Positions 17,127 to 26,413 of a DNA stretch of 64,000 bases are shown piece after piece. The first letter of the stretch is position 1. Every line of letters starts with the position of its first letter. A program made the translations under genes and the position numbers. The stretch covers positions 11,533 to 75,532 of the forward strand of contig SFPR01000002.1 in NCBI GenBank assembly GCA_004551865.1, given 5' to 3'. The notes below the pieces were generated by a model, which ran no database searches, was not told the origin of the DNA, and saw nothing but the letters and a program-made list of their open reading frames with translations. This DNA comes from Bacteroidales bacterium (lineage in GTDB: Bacteria; Bacteroidota; Bacteroidia; Bacteroidales; P3).

Positions 17127-18071
17127 TCAGTGTCTGTAATTCTTGTTGTATATTCTCAATCCAAGTTGTCCGAAACGCTCTGCATCATACTGATAAAGAG
17201 GTAGGTAATAATAAACTTGTTTGTATATTTCGAGACTTTCGGGATTTATCTCCCAGCCCTCGCCAATCCTTATTGCGATTATGTCTTCGGGCATCAAATC
17301 CGAAAATGCCGTCTTTATGCTTTCCTGCTGCGTTTGCTCGTCAAAATAGACATATTCGTTCTTTATGACAAACAAATCCTCAATCTGTTTGAGGGTTGCA
17401 AACTCTCCGCCTTCGGGTTTGAAGGCTTTGATTTTGTTTTGCTTGACAAGTTCAAACAAAGAGGTGCAGAAAGGCATCTGATTGGGGTATCGCAAGGGGT
17501 GAACCGAAATAATGGTGTCGGGAATGTGGAAAATGCGTGCAGTGTCTTGGCTTTCCTGAGGAAAAATCCAAAACAAAGGCATCTGAACGCTGTCGTTGCT
17601 CTCGCCGGTGAACGCTCTGTATCTCACCATATAAGGACAATATGCCTTGACTTTCTTTTCCAAGGCAAGGTCTTGGTAAGTGTAGTTCACAAATTCCTCA
17701 AACTGAAACGCTCCCACAAAGGGTGCGATATATTCCCAAAGGGTATCTTTTCCCAAAATCTTACCCGAGTATTGCTTCTCGAAGTCTATGATTTTTTTCT
17801 CTACACTATCCAAGTTCAGCTCTCGCTTTCGCTCGTCATATATCTTTACACGCTTCTCCTTAACGGCTGAAAATATGATTTTTGCAAGCTCTTCTCTGAA
17901 ATATGCGGTGATATGTTCATACTTTTTGGGATTTAGAGTGTGTTCTGTTTCCCATTGGGGATTGAAAACGCCTACTTTGTGAAACTCATGCTCAATCGAA
18001 TGCGTCATATATTGGGCTTTGAGAGAGCAAATCGCCAAAACGCTCAAAGCAAATGTCAAAATCTTTCTCAT
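17127..18071 (-). CDS. GldN-like secreted protein B
   Basis: 314 residues with a signal peptide (cleaved near SLKAQ). It shares a module with the upstream protein: an alpha-helical stretch (YFREELAKIIFSAVKEKRVKIYDE), then FQFEEFVNYTYQDLALEKKVKAYCPYM and MPLFWIFPQ. These resemble GldN/PorN, where a helical block is followed by a WYFDK...GICPM...LFWVYFP block. GldN/PorN is a periplasmic ring component of the T9SS/gliding apparatus. Similarity is visible by eye only and is partial. It begins 3 bp after its paralog, so the pair forms an operon. It could instead be an unrelated secreted family. Confidence 0.5.
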   Translation of the reverse strand: MRKILTFALSVLAICSLKAQYMTHSIEHEFHKVGVFNPQWETEHTLNPKKYEHITAYFREELAKIIFSAVKEKRVKIYDERKRELNLDSVEKKIIDFEKQYSGKILGKDTLWEYIAPFVGAFQFEEFVNYTYQDLALEKKVKAYCPYMVRYRAFTGESNDSVQMPLFWIFPQESQDTARIFHIPDTIISVHPLRYPNQMPFCTSLFELVKQNKIKAFKPEGGEFATLKQIEDLFVIKNEYVYFDEQTQQESIKTAFSDLMPEDIIAIRIGEGWEINPESLEIYKQVYYYLPLYQYDAERFGQLGLRIYNKNYRH

Positions 18072-18074
18072 CTT

Positions 18075-19082
18075 TTACCTCCTTCTGATGTAGTATAACG
18101 GATATAAGCCCCTGAAATCGCCTTGTTTGCCGAAGATTGAGACCATTGGGGCAAAGTAATTGGTGTTTTTGATGAAGTTAAGGTTCTCTTTGTCGAAGTA
18201 CCACTCCTCTCCAAATCTGAAATGGTCGATATTGTCGCTTGTATATGAGGATTTTATGACTGTATCTCGCTCAGACACATTGCCATATTGGTCGGTCGAT
18301 ACAAGGGTTTCCAAAACATCGAACTGCTTTCGCTTGAGAATTTCGGGCTTTATGAACTCCTCGCTTGACGAAGGGGCTTCATAAACCTTTATATGTCCGT
18401 TTTCGGCTCTGTCGATAAGGCTTTCCAAAAACGGAACGGAGTATTCTGCCTCCAAATGTGAGTCCCACCAATGGTAAGGTTGAGAATTGTATATAGGAAT
18501 GGTGAACTCTATGTTCCTTGCCACGACAACGGTGTCTTTATAGAGAACTTCTCCCTTTGGTCTGACCCAACCGAGTTCGTATCTGAAAAGCGGCTTTATC
18601 TTCAACTCGTCTTGCTCAAAAGCAATGGTGTCTCTGATTATCACGGGGTTGAATGCCAAAACCCTTTTGGCGATAAGCATATTGTTTTCGTCGTAATGCC
18701 ATTGTTCCTCAAACCTTACGGCTCTTATCTGCTCCTCAATGATTTTCTGGACTTCCTGCGGTGTGTGCGTTTTGCCGTATTGCTTGTTCAAGGCGAGAGT
18801 TAGTGAACTCATAACGCTGTCATACACAATGCTGTCGCCCTTAAAAGTGGTAAAGAAGAGCTTTTTGTTCTTTGCCAAGGCGTTCACACGGTCTATCGTC
18901 TGCCACCAAAAACGCTTATCGACCAAATAATCATACACAATGGAGTCTTTGGTTTCGGAAGATGCAATTCTGCCCTGCATAATCGGGACTTCGTACACAA
19001 TTTTCATTGTCAGCAGCCTCTCTTGCGAGTAAAGAAAAGTCGCAAACAGCACAGCCGACACAAAAAACAACAATCTTTTCAT
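18075..19082 (-). CDS. GldN-like secreted protein A (two modules)
   Basis: 335 residues from the ATG at 19080-19082, which gives a signal peptide (MKRLLFFVSAVLFATFLYSQ) and follows a -7 box at 19105-19112; an in-frame upstream ATG would overlap aroA. It seems to hold two GldN-like modules: one with VRFEEQWHYDENNMLIAKRVLAFNP, the other with FLESLIDRAENGHIKVYEA followed by FRFGEEWYFDKENLNFIKNTNYFAPM and YPLYYI. In GldN the same order of elements (FDVL...NGKI, then WYFDK...CP, then LFWVY) occurs. T9SS cargo elsewhere in the window makes a link to secretion plausible, but gldKLM are not present here. Confidence 0.5.
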   Translation of the reverse strand: MKRLLFFVSAVLFATFLYSQERLLTMKIVYEVPIMQGRIASSETKDSIVYDYLVDKRFWWQTIDRVNALAKNKKLFFTTFKGDSIVYDSVMSSLTLALNKQYGKTHTPQEVQKIIEEQIRAVRFEEQWHYDENNMLIAKRVLAFNPVIIRDTIAFEQDELKIKPLFRYELGWVRPKGEVLYKDTVVVARNIEFTIPIYNSQPYHWWDSHLEAEYSVPFLESLIDRAENGHIKVYEAPSSSEEFIKPEILKRKQFDVLETLVSTDQYGNVSERDTVIKSSYTSDNIDHFRFGEEWYFDKENLNFIKNTNYFAPMVSIFGKQGDFRGLYPLYYIRRR

Positions 19083-19104
19083 CTGAATTTTTGTTTTGCT
19101 TGTG

Positions 19105-19112
19105 CAAAGGTA
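19105..19112 (-). promoter_or_regulatory. -7 box of the GldN-like pair
   Basis: TACCTTTG on the minus strand, 22 bp before the start codon at 19082. Confidence 0.5.
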
Positions 19113-19138
19113 GCTTTTATTTTGGTTTTTACGGACTT

Positions 19139-20470
19139 TCAGGAGAGCGAAAGGTAGAAAAACTTTGACAATTCTTCCCAATAGTTTGGAAAAGACTTCT
19201 CTACACAGTCGGGATTTTTGATGATAACTTTTTCATAGACCGAAGCGAAAAGAGACATTGCCATTGCAAATCGGTGATCGTTGTAACTATCTGTTTCCAA
19301 GACCTTTTTGTTGTCAAATAAAGAGGTTTCATACTCATAAATCGCCAACGAAGAAGCATCGGAGTGCAATTTGAAACCAATTTTCTTCAACTCTGCAACA
19401 ATGTTTCCCAAGCGGTCGGATTCTTTGTGGACAAGAGTATCAAGACCCTTGTATTCAAATGGTTGCCTCAAACAAATAGCCGTTACGACAAGCGGAAGAA
19501 ACAAATCGGGGCAGGATTTGAAATCTATTGTTGCCACATTGTTGTTCTCTCTGCTTGCTTTTGAGTAAGAAAGCAAAGCATAATTGTCTGCAAACAAAGT
19601 CTTTACTCCGAAAAACTGCTCAAAAAACACCCTTACGACGGCATCTCCCTGCAATGATTTGGCTCTCAGACCTTTTATTTTGAGCGAAGGGAGCTTCAAA
19701 AGTGCCACAAGAGCATAGGCAAAGGCTGCCGCCGACCAGTCGGCTTCCACTTCAAAGTCTTTGAACTTGTATCCTACAGGGCTAATTTGCAGATTGTTAT
19801 CCGACAAGCTCATTTCTGCTTCGCAATCTCTCATAAGAGAAAGCGTCATATCAATATACGGCTTTGAAACTTGGGCATCTGACAAACTGATACTCAGACC
19901 TTTTTGAGTATATGGAGCAATCATTGCCAAAGCACTTACAAACTGGCTGCTGTAATTTGCCGGCAGAGTGATACAATCTCCTCCCGAAAGAGGTTTACCA
20001 CTGATTTTCAGAGGGAAAATACGTCCCGAACCTGCAATTTCAATATCTGCACCCAAGCGTTTCAAAACATCTGTCAGAGGCATGAGCGGTCGATGTTCCA
20101 TTCTCTCGTCCGCCCTTATCAACCACTTGCCGTAAGTGATTGAAAGCAAGGCTATAAGAAAGCGACAAGTCGTTCCTGCATTTTTACAGTCAAGTTCGAC
20201 AAAACTATCTCGCCTGATGCTTGAAACCATTCGCCGTTTTGTCGGAATAAAACGGCGTTTTGTCAAAATAATCCGCCGTTTTATTTCAGCCAAATGGCGT
20301 TTTAGCAAGAGGGTATCGTCAGACGATGACAAATTGCTTATTTTCAGCTCACTGTCTGCAAGAAAACGAATGATGAGAAGGCGATTGGAAATACTCTTTG
20401 AGCTTGGCAGTGAAAAAGAAAAGTCATCTTGCGGTTTTCGTCTGCCGATTGTTGCAAACAAATGCGTCAT
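19139..20470 (-). CDS. aroA: EPSP synthase (AroA) carrying an in-frame repeat insertion
   Basis: 443 residues. EPSP synthase joins shikimate 3-phosphate and phosphoenolpyruvate in the shikimate pathway. Family motifs are LPSSKSISNR (residues 21-30), NAGTTCRF (~97-104), YSSQFVSALAM, DWSAAAFAYA, KESDRLGN and YNDHRFAMA. Between the conserved SSDDT (~49-53) and the DCKNAGT motif lies an extra basic stretch with a 7-residue period: K57-R-H, K64-R-R, K71-R-R, K78-R-R, I85-R-R. It is encoded by a family B 21-bp array (20211-20302). The frame stays open, so the enzyme may be functional with a surface loop. Its start overlaps the stop of the sigma-54 activator by 3 bp (translational coupling). Confidence 0.93.
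   Translation of the reverse strand: MTHLFATIGRRKPQDDFSFSLPSSKSISNRLLIIRFLADSELKISNLSSSDDTLLLKRHLAEIKRRIILTKRRFIPTKRRMVSSIRRDSFVELDCKNAGTTCRFLIALLSITYGKWLIRADERMEHRPLMPLTDVLKRLGADIEIAGSGRIFPLKISGKPLSGGDCITLPANYSSQFVSALAMIAPYTQKGLSISLSDAQVSKPYIDMTLSLMRDCEAEMSLSDNNLQISPVGYKFKDFEVEADWSAAAFAYALVALLKLPSLKIKGLRAKSLQGDAVVRVFFEQFFGVKTLFADNYALLSYSKASRENNNVATIDFKSCPDLFLPLVVTAICLRQPFEYKGLDTLVHKESDRLGNIVAELKKIGFKLHSDASSLAIYEYETSLFDNKKVLETDSYNDHRFAMAMSLFASVYEKVIIKNPDCVEKSFPNYWEELSKFFYLSLS
20211..20302. repeat. Family B array inside aroA (5 units)
   Basis: Cores CGCCT, CGCCG, CGGCG, CGCCG and TGGCG start at 20211, 20232, 20253, 20274 and 20295: an exact 21-bp period, a multiple of three, so the reading frame is kept. 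Sequence matches the intergenic copies (for example CGCCGTTTTGTC followed by GGAATAAAA). Confidence 0.9.
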
Positions 20471-21651
20471 TTCTTTTTGTTGAGGTCGTAATCTATCATT
20501 TTGCGATAGAGAGTTCTCTCCGAAAATCCGAGTTCCTTTGCGGCTGCACTTCGTTTGCCTCCATTTCTTTCGAGGGCTGCAATGATAGCTTGCTTTTCCA
20601 AGTCTCTCAGATTGACGGTTTCGGTTTTCTTTGTGTGTTCTTCGGGATAGTCTATGACCATTTCGTTTTCCGTTTCAGCCAAAGGAGCAGCCAAAAGATG
20701 CGACTGAGTTGAAGAATTGAACATATTGATAATCACAGACTTCAATTTGACAACCTCAGCCTTCAAGTCTTCAATGTCTTTCTTGTTTTGCAAAACTATA
20801 TTGACTATGTCGTCATTCTCACTGCAAGCACTCTCGTTTTGAACCACTATCGGAAGACGCTCCATTGGCGGAATGTAGATTTTTAACCTCTCTGCGTCTA
20901 TCTCTCTGTTCATTTCAAGCAGGGAAATACGCTCTGCAATGTTTTTAAGCTCTCTGACATTTCCACGCCATGGGTAACCTTTCAAATAGTTTACCGCTTC
21001 GGGTGAGAGACTTATCCTCGGGATGTTGTATTTCTCGGCAAGTTCGCCGCAAAAATACCGAAACAACAAAGGAATGTCCTCTTGTCGGTCTCTCAAAGAA
21101 GGAACGGTTATGTTGATTTGGTTTAGTCGGTAATACAAATCGCTTCTGAACCTGCCTTGTTCAACAGCTTTCAGAAGGTTTACGTTTGTTGCGGCAACAA
21201 TTCGCACATCGACCTTTACGGCTGTTGAAGCTCCCACAGGCAGAAACTCTCCGTTTTCGATAACTCGAAGAAGTTTTGCCTGCATTGTGTAAGGCAGTTC
21301 GCCAACTTCGTCAAGAAAAATAGTGCCATTGTCTGCCTCTGCAAAATATCCTCGTCTGTCTCTCTCGGCTCCCGTAAACGAACCTTTGACATGTCCGAAC
21401 AATTCGCTCTCTATTGTTCCCTCGGGAATAGCTGCACAGTTTACCGCAATATATTTCTTTTGTTTTCTATTGCTGTACTGATGTATTATGCGGGAAAACA
21501 CATCTTTTCCCGCACCACTTTCTCCCACAATCAGAACACTTGCATCGGTCTTTGCAACTCTTATTGCAATGTCGATAGCTCGGTTCAAAAGAGGACTGTT
21601 TCCAAATATTCTGAATTGTTTCTTGACTTTTTGTACGTCTGTTTCGGACAT
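20467..21651 (-). CDS. Sigma-54-dependent transcriptional activator without receiver domain
   Basis: 394 residues: an AAA+ sigma-54 interaction domain starting almost at the N-terminus, a linker with a predicted coiled segment (KKDIEDLKAEVVKLKSVI), and a C-terminal Fis-type helix-turn-helix (GGKRSAAAKELGFSERTLYRKM). Walker A is GESGAGKD at 43-50, Walker B IFLDEVGE near 111-118. The sigma-54-contacting loop reads GSFTGA (90-95) rather than GAFTGA, a variant seen in other activators. With no sensory domain, its activity is probably set by expression or partner proteins. It lies between an outer-membrane protein gene (38 bp upstream) and aroA. Confidence 0.92.
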   Translation of the reverse strand: MSETDVQKVKKQFRIFGNSPLLNRAIDIAIRVAKTDASVLIVGESGAGKDVFSRIIHQYSNRKQKKYIAVNCAAIPEGTIESELFGHVKGSFTGAERDRRGYFAEADNGTIFLDEVGELPYTMQAKLLRVIENGEFLPVGASTAVKVDVRIVAATNVNLLKAVEQGRFRSDLYYRLNQINITVPSLRDRQEDIPLLFRYFCGELAEKYNIPRISLSPEAVNYLKGYPWRGNVRELKNIAERISLLEMNREIDAERLKIYIPPMERLPIVVQNESACSENDDIVNIVLQNKKDIEDLKAEVVKLKSVIINMFNSSTQSHLLAAPLAETENEMVIDYPEEHTKKTETVNLRDLEKQAIIAALERNGGKRSAAAKELGFSERTLYRKMIDYDLNKKK

Positions 21652-21689
21652 TTCACAAACCGATTTATGGATTTGCCGACAAAAAACGC

Positions 21690-22382
21690 TTAGAAATTAA
21701 ATCCTATATAAAGTTTGAAAGTATTCATTCCCAAGTCTGCTCTGTCTTGTAGGGCAGGTGTTTGTGTAAAATCGGGAATAATGTCTTTGTTGTAGTCAAG
21801 ATTTGCTTTGCCGAAGAGAAATTCTCCTCCGAAAGAGAACCATTGATATTTCAACTCCAAGTTAATCGAAAATCTGTTTGAGAAAGCAAAGCAACCTGCG
21901 GTCTCTTCCTTGAGGTGCAATTTTGTTCTGCCCAAAGTTCTTGTGCCGAACACCAAAGTAGGGCAGTACTTTGCCGATGCTGCAACGCACAATCCGTCAA
22001 TCAATTCCATTTGAACAGCCAAACCAATCTTTGGTCCTGCTGTCATCAAAAAACCGTCTTGCGTCTTGTAGTTGTGCAAACTGTCGGCAATAGGGCTTGC
22101 TTCATAACTGTAATCGTAGGTTTTGCCCGAATTAAATCCTACTTCCATAAAGGTAACATCTATTCCGGGAGTGAAAAGGTCGCCCATTACTACATCAAAA
22201 TAGAATGTATGACCATATTCGACACCGAATCCTTGCGAGTAAAAGTCGCTATATTGTCCTATCGGATTGATATATTGTCCTCTTACATAGTTTGCTCCCA
22301 CGTTTTGTGCAAAAGAGCCATACGAAACGAACAACGCAATCGGTAAAATTGCCAACTTAAAAAATGATTGTAATCTTTTCAT
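21690..22382 (-). CDS. Outer-membrane beta-barrel protein, unknown function
   Basis: 230 residues from the ATG at 22380-22382, chosen because it gives a signal peptide (KLAILPIALFVSYGSFAQ). The mature protein alternates short hydrophobic strands with polar turns (GVEYGHTFYFDVVMGDL, VQMELIDGLCVAASAKYCP, LELKYQWFSFGGEFLFG) and ends with a strand and final Phe (FKLYIGFNF), the usual sign of an outer-membrane barrel of 8-10 strands. No specific family recognised. It begins 28 bp after ssb. Confidence 0.65.
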   Translation of the reverse strand: MKRLQSFFKLAILPIALFVSYGSFAQNVGANYVRGQYINPIGQYSDFYSQGFGVEYGHTFYFDVVMGDLFTPGIDVTFMEVGFNSGKTYDYSYEASPIADSLHNYKTQDGFLMTAGPKIGLAVQMELIDGLCVAASAKYCPTLVFGTRTLGRTKLHLKEETAGCFAFSNRFSINLELKYQWFSFGGEFLFGKANLDYNKDIIPDFTQTPALQDRADLGMNTFKLYIGFNF

Positions 22383-22410
22383 GCTATGATTGTTTAATTG
22401 GTTATTCAAA

Positions 22411-22908
22411 CTAAAAAGGTAAATCGCCAAGTTTCTCTATTTCGGTGTCTTCGCTCAACAATTTGGAAAGATTAGAGTTTGACTTGTTTTCCAAATTTGA
22501 GAAAGTGTCGGCAATAATTTCCTCATATACTTGGTCGGAATTTGGATTTTCTGTTTCATTTGAGCTAATGGAGGTATTGTATTGACGAGTCAATATCTCA
22601 AAGTTGTCCGCAATTATCTCCACAACCCTACGTCTGTACCCTTCCTTGTCCTCTCTCACTCTTGAACGTATCTTTCCTTCAACATAAATCTGCATTCCTT
22701 TTTTCAAGAAGCGTTCTGCAATTTCGGCAAGCCCTCTCCAACAAACTATATTGTGCCATTCGGTTTCCTCAACCTTGGAACCGTCTTTTGCTTTGTGAAC
22801 TTCTGTGGTTGCAAGCGAGAAAGTGGCTTTCTTCACACTGTCGAAAGAAACGACTTCGGGGTCTCTGCCCAAATTACCTATCAATATCACCTTATTTACT
22901 CCCACCAT
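22411..22908 (-). CDS. ssb: Single-stranded DNA-binding protein
   Basis: 165 residues. The N-terminal OB fold starts VNKVILIGNLGRDPEV and contains TEWHNIVCWRGLAEIAERFLKKGMQIYVEGKIRSR, the conserved SSB core. A flexible acidic tail ends LGDLPF, the protein-interaction tip that recruits replication and repair proteins. It protects single-stranded DNA in replication, repair and recombination. A -7 box (22939-22946) lies 31 bp upstream. Confidence 0.96.
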   Translation of the reverse strand: MVGVNKVILIGNLGRDPEVVSFDSVKKATFSLATTEVHKAKDGSKVEETEWHNIVCWRGLAEIAERFLKKGMQIYVEGKIRSRVREDKEGYRRRVVEIIADNFEILTRQYNTSISSNETENPNSDQVYEEIIADTFSNLENKSNSNLSKLLSEDTEIEKLGDLPF

Positions 22909-22938
22909 AAAAACACTCTATTGCGATTTAACAACTTG

Positions 22939-22946
22939 CAAAGGTA
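22939..22946 (-). promoter_or_regulatory. -7 box of ssb
   Basis: TACCTTTG on the minus strand, 31 bp before the start codon; no good -33 box. Confidence 0.45.
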
Positions 22947-23034
22947 CAACAAAAAAAGCTAAATGGGCGAAACAATATGTCGTTTTGTCGTTTCGCCACA
23001 ACTAACAAGCTGCCCGATAGACCTATTCTTCTGC

Positions 23035-23700
23035 TTATTCTTCTTCTCTTGGCTGAATGATTACGCCCCACTCTCTTTTTGTGGCTGTCTTTCCGACCAA
23101 TTTGATGTGTTCTATGGCATATCGCTCGCATGGATGTATGCCTATCACATCTACAACGCCGTCACAAACTTTCAAAACCACCTTATTCATGTTGTAACCA
23201 TTCTTTCGTTTCCACTGATGGGTAAACATTTCGTGTGGTTCGCTTACTTTGTAGTTCGGACAGTCATATTCGTGAACCAAGACGCAGAACAACTCTTTCC
23301 ATTTGGTGTCTTTGTAGGTCCAAATGCGAAAATAGTTGAGATTTGAGAAATCTCTGTTTACCGTCATGAAAGATATTTCATCTCCTCCGTCTCCGTCCAA
23401 ATCTCCTTCGTTAATAAGGAAATACACACCGAGGTCTCCGTCCAATCGAAGGGGCGTAAGCTCATCGTTATCAGAGAAAAGAGTTGTGGCACTCTCATAA
23501 AGATTTTCCGAAAAGCCGTCTCCGTCAAAGTCTCCCCTGATACTGAAACGTGAAGCGTCCGTTTTGTTCCACTTCCATTGCGAAGGGTCTCTTTGATCTA
23601 TGATTACATCTGTCCAAGGCTTCAATTCTTCGCTTTGAGCAAGCAAGACAACATCGCAAAGCCCAACAAGGGCAACTATAAAACACAATCCTTTTTTCAT
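23035..23700 (-). CDS. Secreted protein with calcium-loop-like DxDxDG motifs
   Basis: 221 residues with a signal peptide (FIVALVGLCDVVLLAQ). It contains DFDGDGFSENLYES and DLDGDGGDEISFM, Asp-rich loops like those of FG-GAP/VCBS or dockerin-type calcium sites, separated by ~45 residues. The remainder is unassigned. It lies 17 bp after parE and ends close to a region without genes. The calcium binding is an inference from the loop pattern; no enzyme motif is seen. Confidence 0.6.
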   Translation of the reverse strand: MKKGLCFIVALVGLCDVVLLAQSEELKPWTDVIIDQRDPSQWKWNKTDASRFSIRGDFDGDGFSENLYESATTLFSDNDELTPLRLDGDLGVYFLINEGDLDGDGGDEISFMTVNRDFSNLNYFRIWTYKDTKWKELFCVLVHEYDCPNYKVSEPHEMFTHQWKRKNGYNMNKVVLKVCDGVVDVIGIHPCERYAIEHIKLVGKTATKREWGVIIQPREEE

Positions 23701-23717
23701 ATATTCTTCATCAGATT

Positions 23718-25592
23718 TTAATCAATATCCTCATAACGCAGGTTTTGTATGATATATTCTTGTCTTTCGGGAGAATTGGAACCCATAAAGAAGGACAACA
23801 CTTCTCCTACCGACGATTCTTTGTTGAGAATTATGGGGTCTAACCTTATATCTTTGCCGATAAAATAGCGAAATTCGTCAGAAGAAATCTCTCCAAGTCC
23901 CTTAAAACGAGTTATTTCGACGTTTCCTCTCAATTTTTCGGCAGCTTCATCTCTTTCTTTCTCGTTATAGCAATAGAGTGTTTGCTTTTTGTTTCTCACT
24001 CTGAAAAGAGGGGTTTGCAAAATATAGACATGACCTGCCTTTACCAAGTCGGGAAAGAACCTGAGGAAGAAAGTCATAAGCAACATACGGATATGCATTC
24101 CATCGACGTCGGCATCGGTTGCTATAACCACATTGTTGTATCTCAAATTGTCCATATCCTCGTCTATGTTCAAGGCATTGTGCAACAAGTTCAGCTCTTC
24201 ATTGCGATAAACAAACTCTTTGCTCTTGCCGTATGAGTTTTCGGGCTTTCCCCTTAACGAAAACACAGCCTGAGTATTGACATCTCTGCTCTTTGTTATC
24301 GAACCCGAAGCCGAATCTCCCTCGGTAATGAAGAGAGTGGACTCAAGACGACGAGGGTCTTTGCTGTTGTAATGAACTCTGCAATCTCTCAATTTCTTGT
24401 TCGTAAGGCTTACTTTCTTGGCACTTTCTTTTGCCAATTTGCGAATGCTTTGCATTCCCTTACGTTCTTTTTCGTTGCGAACAACTTTTTGCAATATCGC
24501 ATCGGCTGCCTCAGAATTGATATGAAGATAGTCGTCCAATGTTCGGCGAACAATATCTGCAATATAGGTTTTTACTGCCACTCCGCTGCCGTCGGGTTGC
24601 ATATTGGTAGAACCGAGCTTCGTTTTGGTTTGAGACTCAAATACCGGCTCTTTTATTCGTAAGCTGATTGCGGCAACAAGTCCTTGTCTTATGTCTGAGG
24701 GTTCGTAGTCTTTTTTGTAAAACTCTTTGAGTACTTTCACCAAGGCTTCTCTAAATCCTGCAAGGTGTGTTCCTCCCTGAGTGGTATTCTGACCATTTAC
24801 AAAGGAGTAATGCTCTTCTGTATAGACCTTGTCGGAATGTGTGAAGGCAAATTCAAAGTTTTCTTCGCTCAGGTGGATTATCGGATAGAGACTGTCGGCT
24901 TCGTTCATGCTGCTTAGCAACAAGTCCTTCAAACCATTTTTGGAGTAAAACTTCTTTCCGTTGTACTTTATGGTCAGTCCCTTGTTCAAGCAGACGTATC
25001 TCCATATCATTTTGGTGATATAGTCGTCAATGAAGGCGTACTTGCCAAATATTCTCGGGTCGTTGTCGGGTATAAACTCCACACAAGTTCCGTTTTCCAA
25101 GTCTGTGGGTTGCAAAGGGTTGTCTTTGATGATTTGTCCTTTCTGAAATTCTGCTATTTTGGTTTGTCCGTCTCTTATCGACTGCACTTTGAAATATGAA
25201 GAAAGGGCATTCACGGCTTTTGTTCCCACTCCGTTCATTCCGACCGACTTTTGAAATACCTCAGAGTCGTACTTTGCTCCCGTATTCATTTTGGAAACAC
25301 AATCGACAACCTTTGAGAGCGGAATACCTCGCCCATAATCTCTGATGCGGACGCGTTTGGTGTCAAAATCTACATCAACCTCTATAACCTTTCCGCAACC
25401 CATCGTAAATTCATCAATGGAATTGTCAATCACTTCCTTGATTAACACATACACACCATCGTCTGCCGAAGCTCCGTCGCCCAATTTGCCTATGTACATA
25501 CCGGGACGAAGACGAATATGCTCCGACCAGTCCAACGATTTGATGTTATCTTCGGTATAATCTGTCCTGTTGTTTTGTTCTTCCATGGTCAT
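23718..25592 (-). CDS. parE: DNA topoisomerase IV subunit B (ParE)
   Basis: About 624 residues. ParE supplies ATP hydrolysis to topoisomerase IV. The GHKL ATPase part shows [17 protein letters not shown] and RDYGRGIPL; the TOPRIM part shows [10 protein letters not shown] and [14 protein letters not shown] -7 box TACATTTG at 25600-25607 (minus) lies only 7 bp before the ATG at 25592, so transcription would begin at about the first base of the gene; the start is therefore 25592 or the ATG at 25586, and the mRNA is nearly leaderless. ParC is 12 kb away. Confidence 0.93.
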   Translation of the reverse strand: MTMEEQNNRTDYTEDNIKSLDWSEHIRLRPGMYIGKLGDGASADDGVYVLIKEVIDNSIDEFTMGCGKVIEVDVDFDTKRVRIRDYGRGIPLSKVVDCVSKMNTGAKYDSEVFQKSVGMNGVGTKAVNALSSYFKVQSIRDGQTKIAEFQKGQIIKDNPLQPTDLENGTCVEFIPDNDPRIFGKYAFIDDYITKMIWRYVCLNKGLTIKYNGKKFYSKNGLKDLLLSSMNEADSLYPIIHLSEENFEFAFTHSDKVYTEEHYSFVNGQNTTQGGTHLAGFREALVKVLKEFYKKDYEPSDIRQGLVAAISLRIKEPVFESQTKTKLGSTNMQPDGSGVAVKTYIADIVRRTLDDYLHINSEAADAILQKVVRNEKERKGMQSIRKLAKESAKKVSLTNKKLRDCRVHYNSKDPRRLESTLFITEGDSASGSITKSRDVNTQAVFSLRGKPENSYGKSKEFVYRNEELNLLHNALNIDEDMDNLRYNNVVIATDADVDGMHIRMLLMTFFLRFFPDLVKAGHVYILQTPLFRVRNKKQTLYCYNEKERDEAAEKLRGNVEITRFKGLGEISSDEFRYFIGKDIRLDPIILNKESSVGEVLSFFMGSNSPERQEYIIQNLRYEDID

Positions 25593-25599
25593 GAGATTG

Positions 25600-25607
25600 C
25601 AAATGTA
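25600..25607 (-). promoter_or_regulatory. -7 box of parE, leaderless arrangement
   Basis: TACATTTG on the minus strand immediately before the parE start; predicted transcription start coincides with the initiation codon region. Confidence 0.5.
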
Positions 25608-25632
25608 CAAAAAAAATCAAAACCATCAGAAC

Positions 25633-26019
25633 TCATTCGGCAGAACCGAACATCGATTGTCTTATCTTGGCAAATTTCTCCATTTGTTTGTCGGAATAGA
25701 ATAGTTTTTTGTCGATTGATTTGAGAAACAGCAGGTCTTTCACATTTCTTTCTTCTCTGTTGCAAGCCACAACGCCCGAAGACACAAGGTTTTTGTCCTT
25801 GTCGAGCATCGCATAGCACAAAACACCTTCGCTGTTTGCCAAAAGCGTATAACCATCGGAACTTTCGCACCACGAAACCACCTCATCGCCCTTCAATATA
25901 TAGGTAAGCACTCTTCCGTCGGGCTGAGTTATCGTTATCGGTGTTTGCTTTGCAGGCACGGCAAGAAGACTCTCGAAAGCAAACAAAGTAAATATCAAAA
26001 TCAAAACAATTTTCCGCAT
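25633..26019 (-). pseudogene. Orphan N-terminal propeptide resembling M6-type secreted metalloproteases
   Basis: 128 residues from the ATG at 26017-26019: signal peptide (IVLILIFTLFAFESLLA), then VPAKQTPITITQPDGRVLTYILKGDEVVSWCESSDGYTLLANSEGVLCYAMLD. This pattern (VPAxP.. ITQPDG.. L.GDE.. DGYTLL.N..G..YA) is the propeptide that begins many Bacteroidetes M6 metalloproteases and other T9SS proteases. The frame ends soon after, with no HExxH catalytic domain in the window, so it looks like a truncated remnant or a stand-alone inhibitor-like propeptide. A TAAATTTG -7 box lies at 26052-26059. Confidence 0.55.
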
Positions 26020-26128
26020 ATACTTTCCTTGTTTGAATATCATTCAAGTTGCAAATTTACTCAAAACTTGCTTGCAATCGGCAAAAAGAAACACCGATTT
26101 GTTGCGACAAAACCAAGTTTTAGGCAAC

Positions 26129-26241
26129 ATTTTCCCGATTACCAAAAATTTTTTCTTGTTGATAATCGGATTATCAAGGCGTGATAATGGTATTATCATG
26201 GGAAGATAATCAGATTATCACGCCGTGATAATGGTATTACC
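26129..26241. repeat. Family A array: four palindromes at exact 22-bp steps
   Basis: Palindromes begin at 26161, 26183, 26205 and 26227, spaced 22 bp. Centres are CGG, GGT, CAG, GGT; the last is a hybrid (GATAAT on the left, ATTACC on the right). Linkers: AAGGCGT, ATGGGAA, ACGCCGT, then ACGCCTT after the last. A half-site CGATTACC ends at 26143, a 17-bp A/T-rich linker upstream. It lies in a divergent intergenic region. Confidence 0.92.
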
Positions 26242-26413
26242 ACGCCTTGAAGTAAGTTGAAAATCCTTTTTTTACGGTCTTCAAACTTGGAATGTTTTCG
26301 GCAATACACCACAATGCTGCGATATATGGCTGTTTTGGAAAATTCAATCAATGTTTTGCGAAAACATAATCGTGAATTTTCGCTAATTTTGCAGTCTGAA
26401 AAAATTGGTTTTT

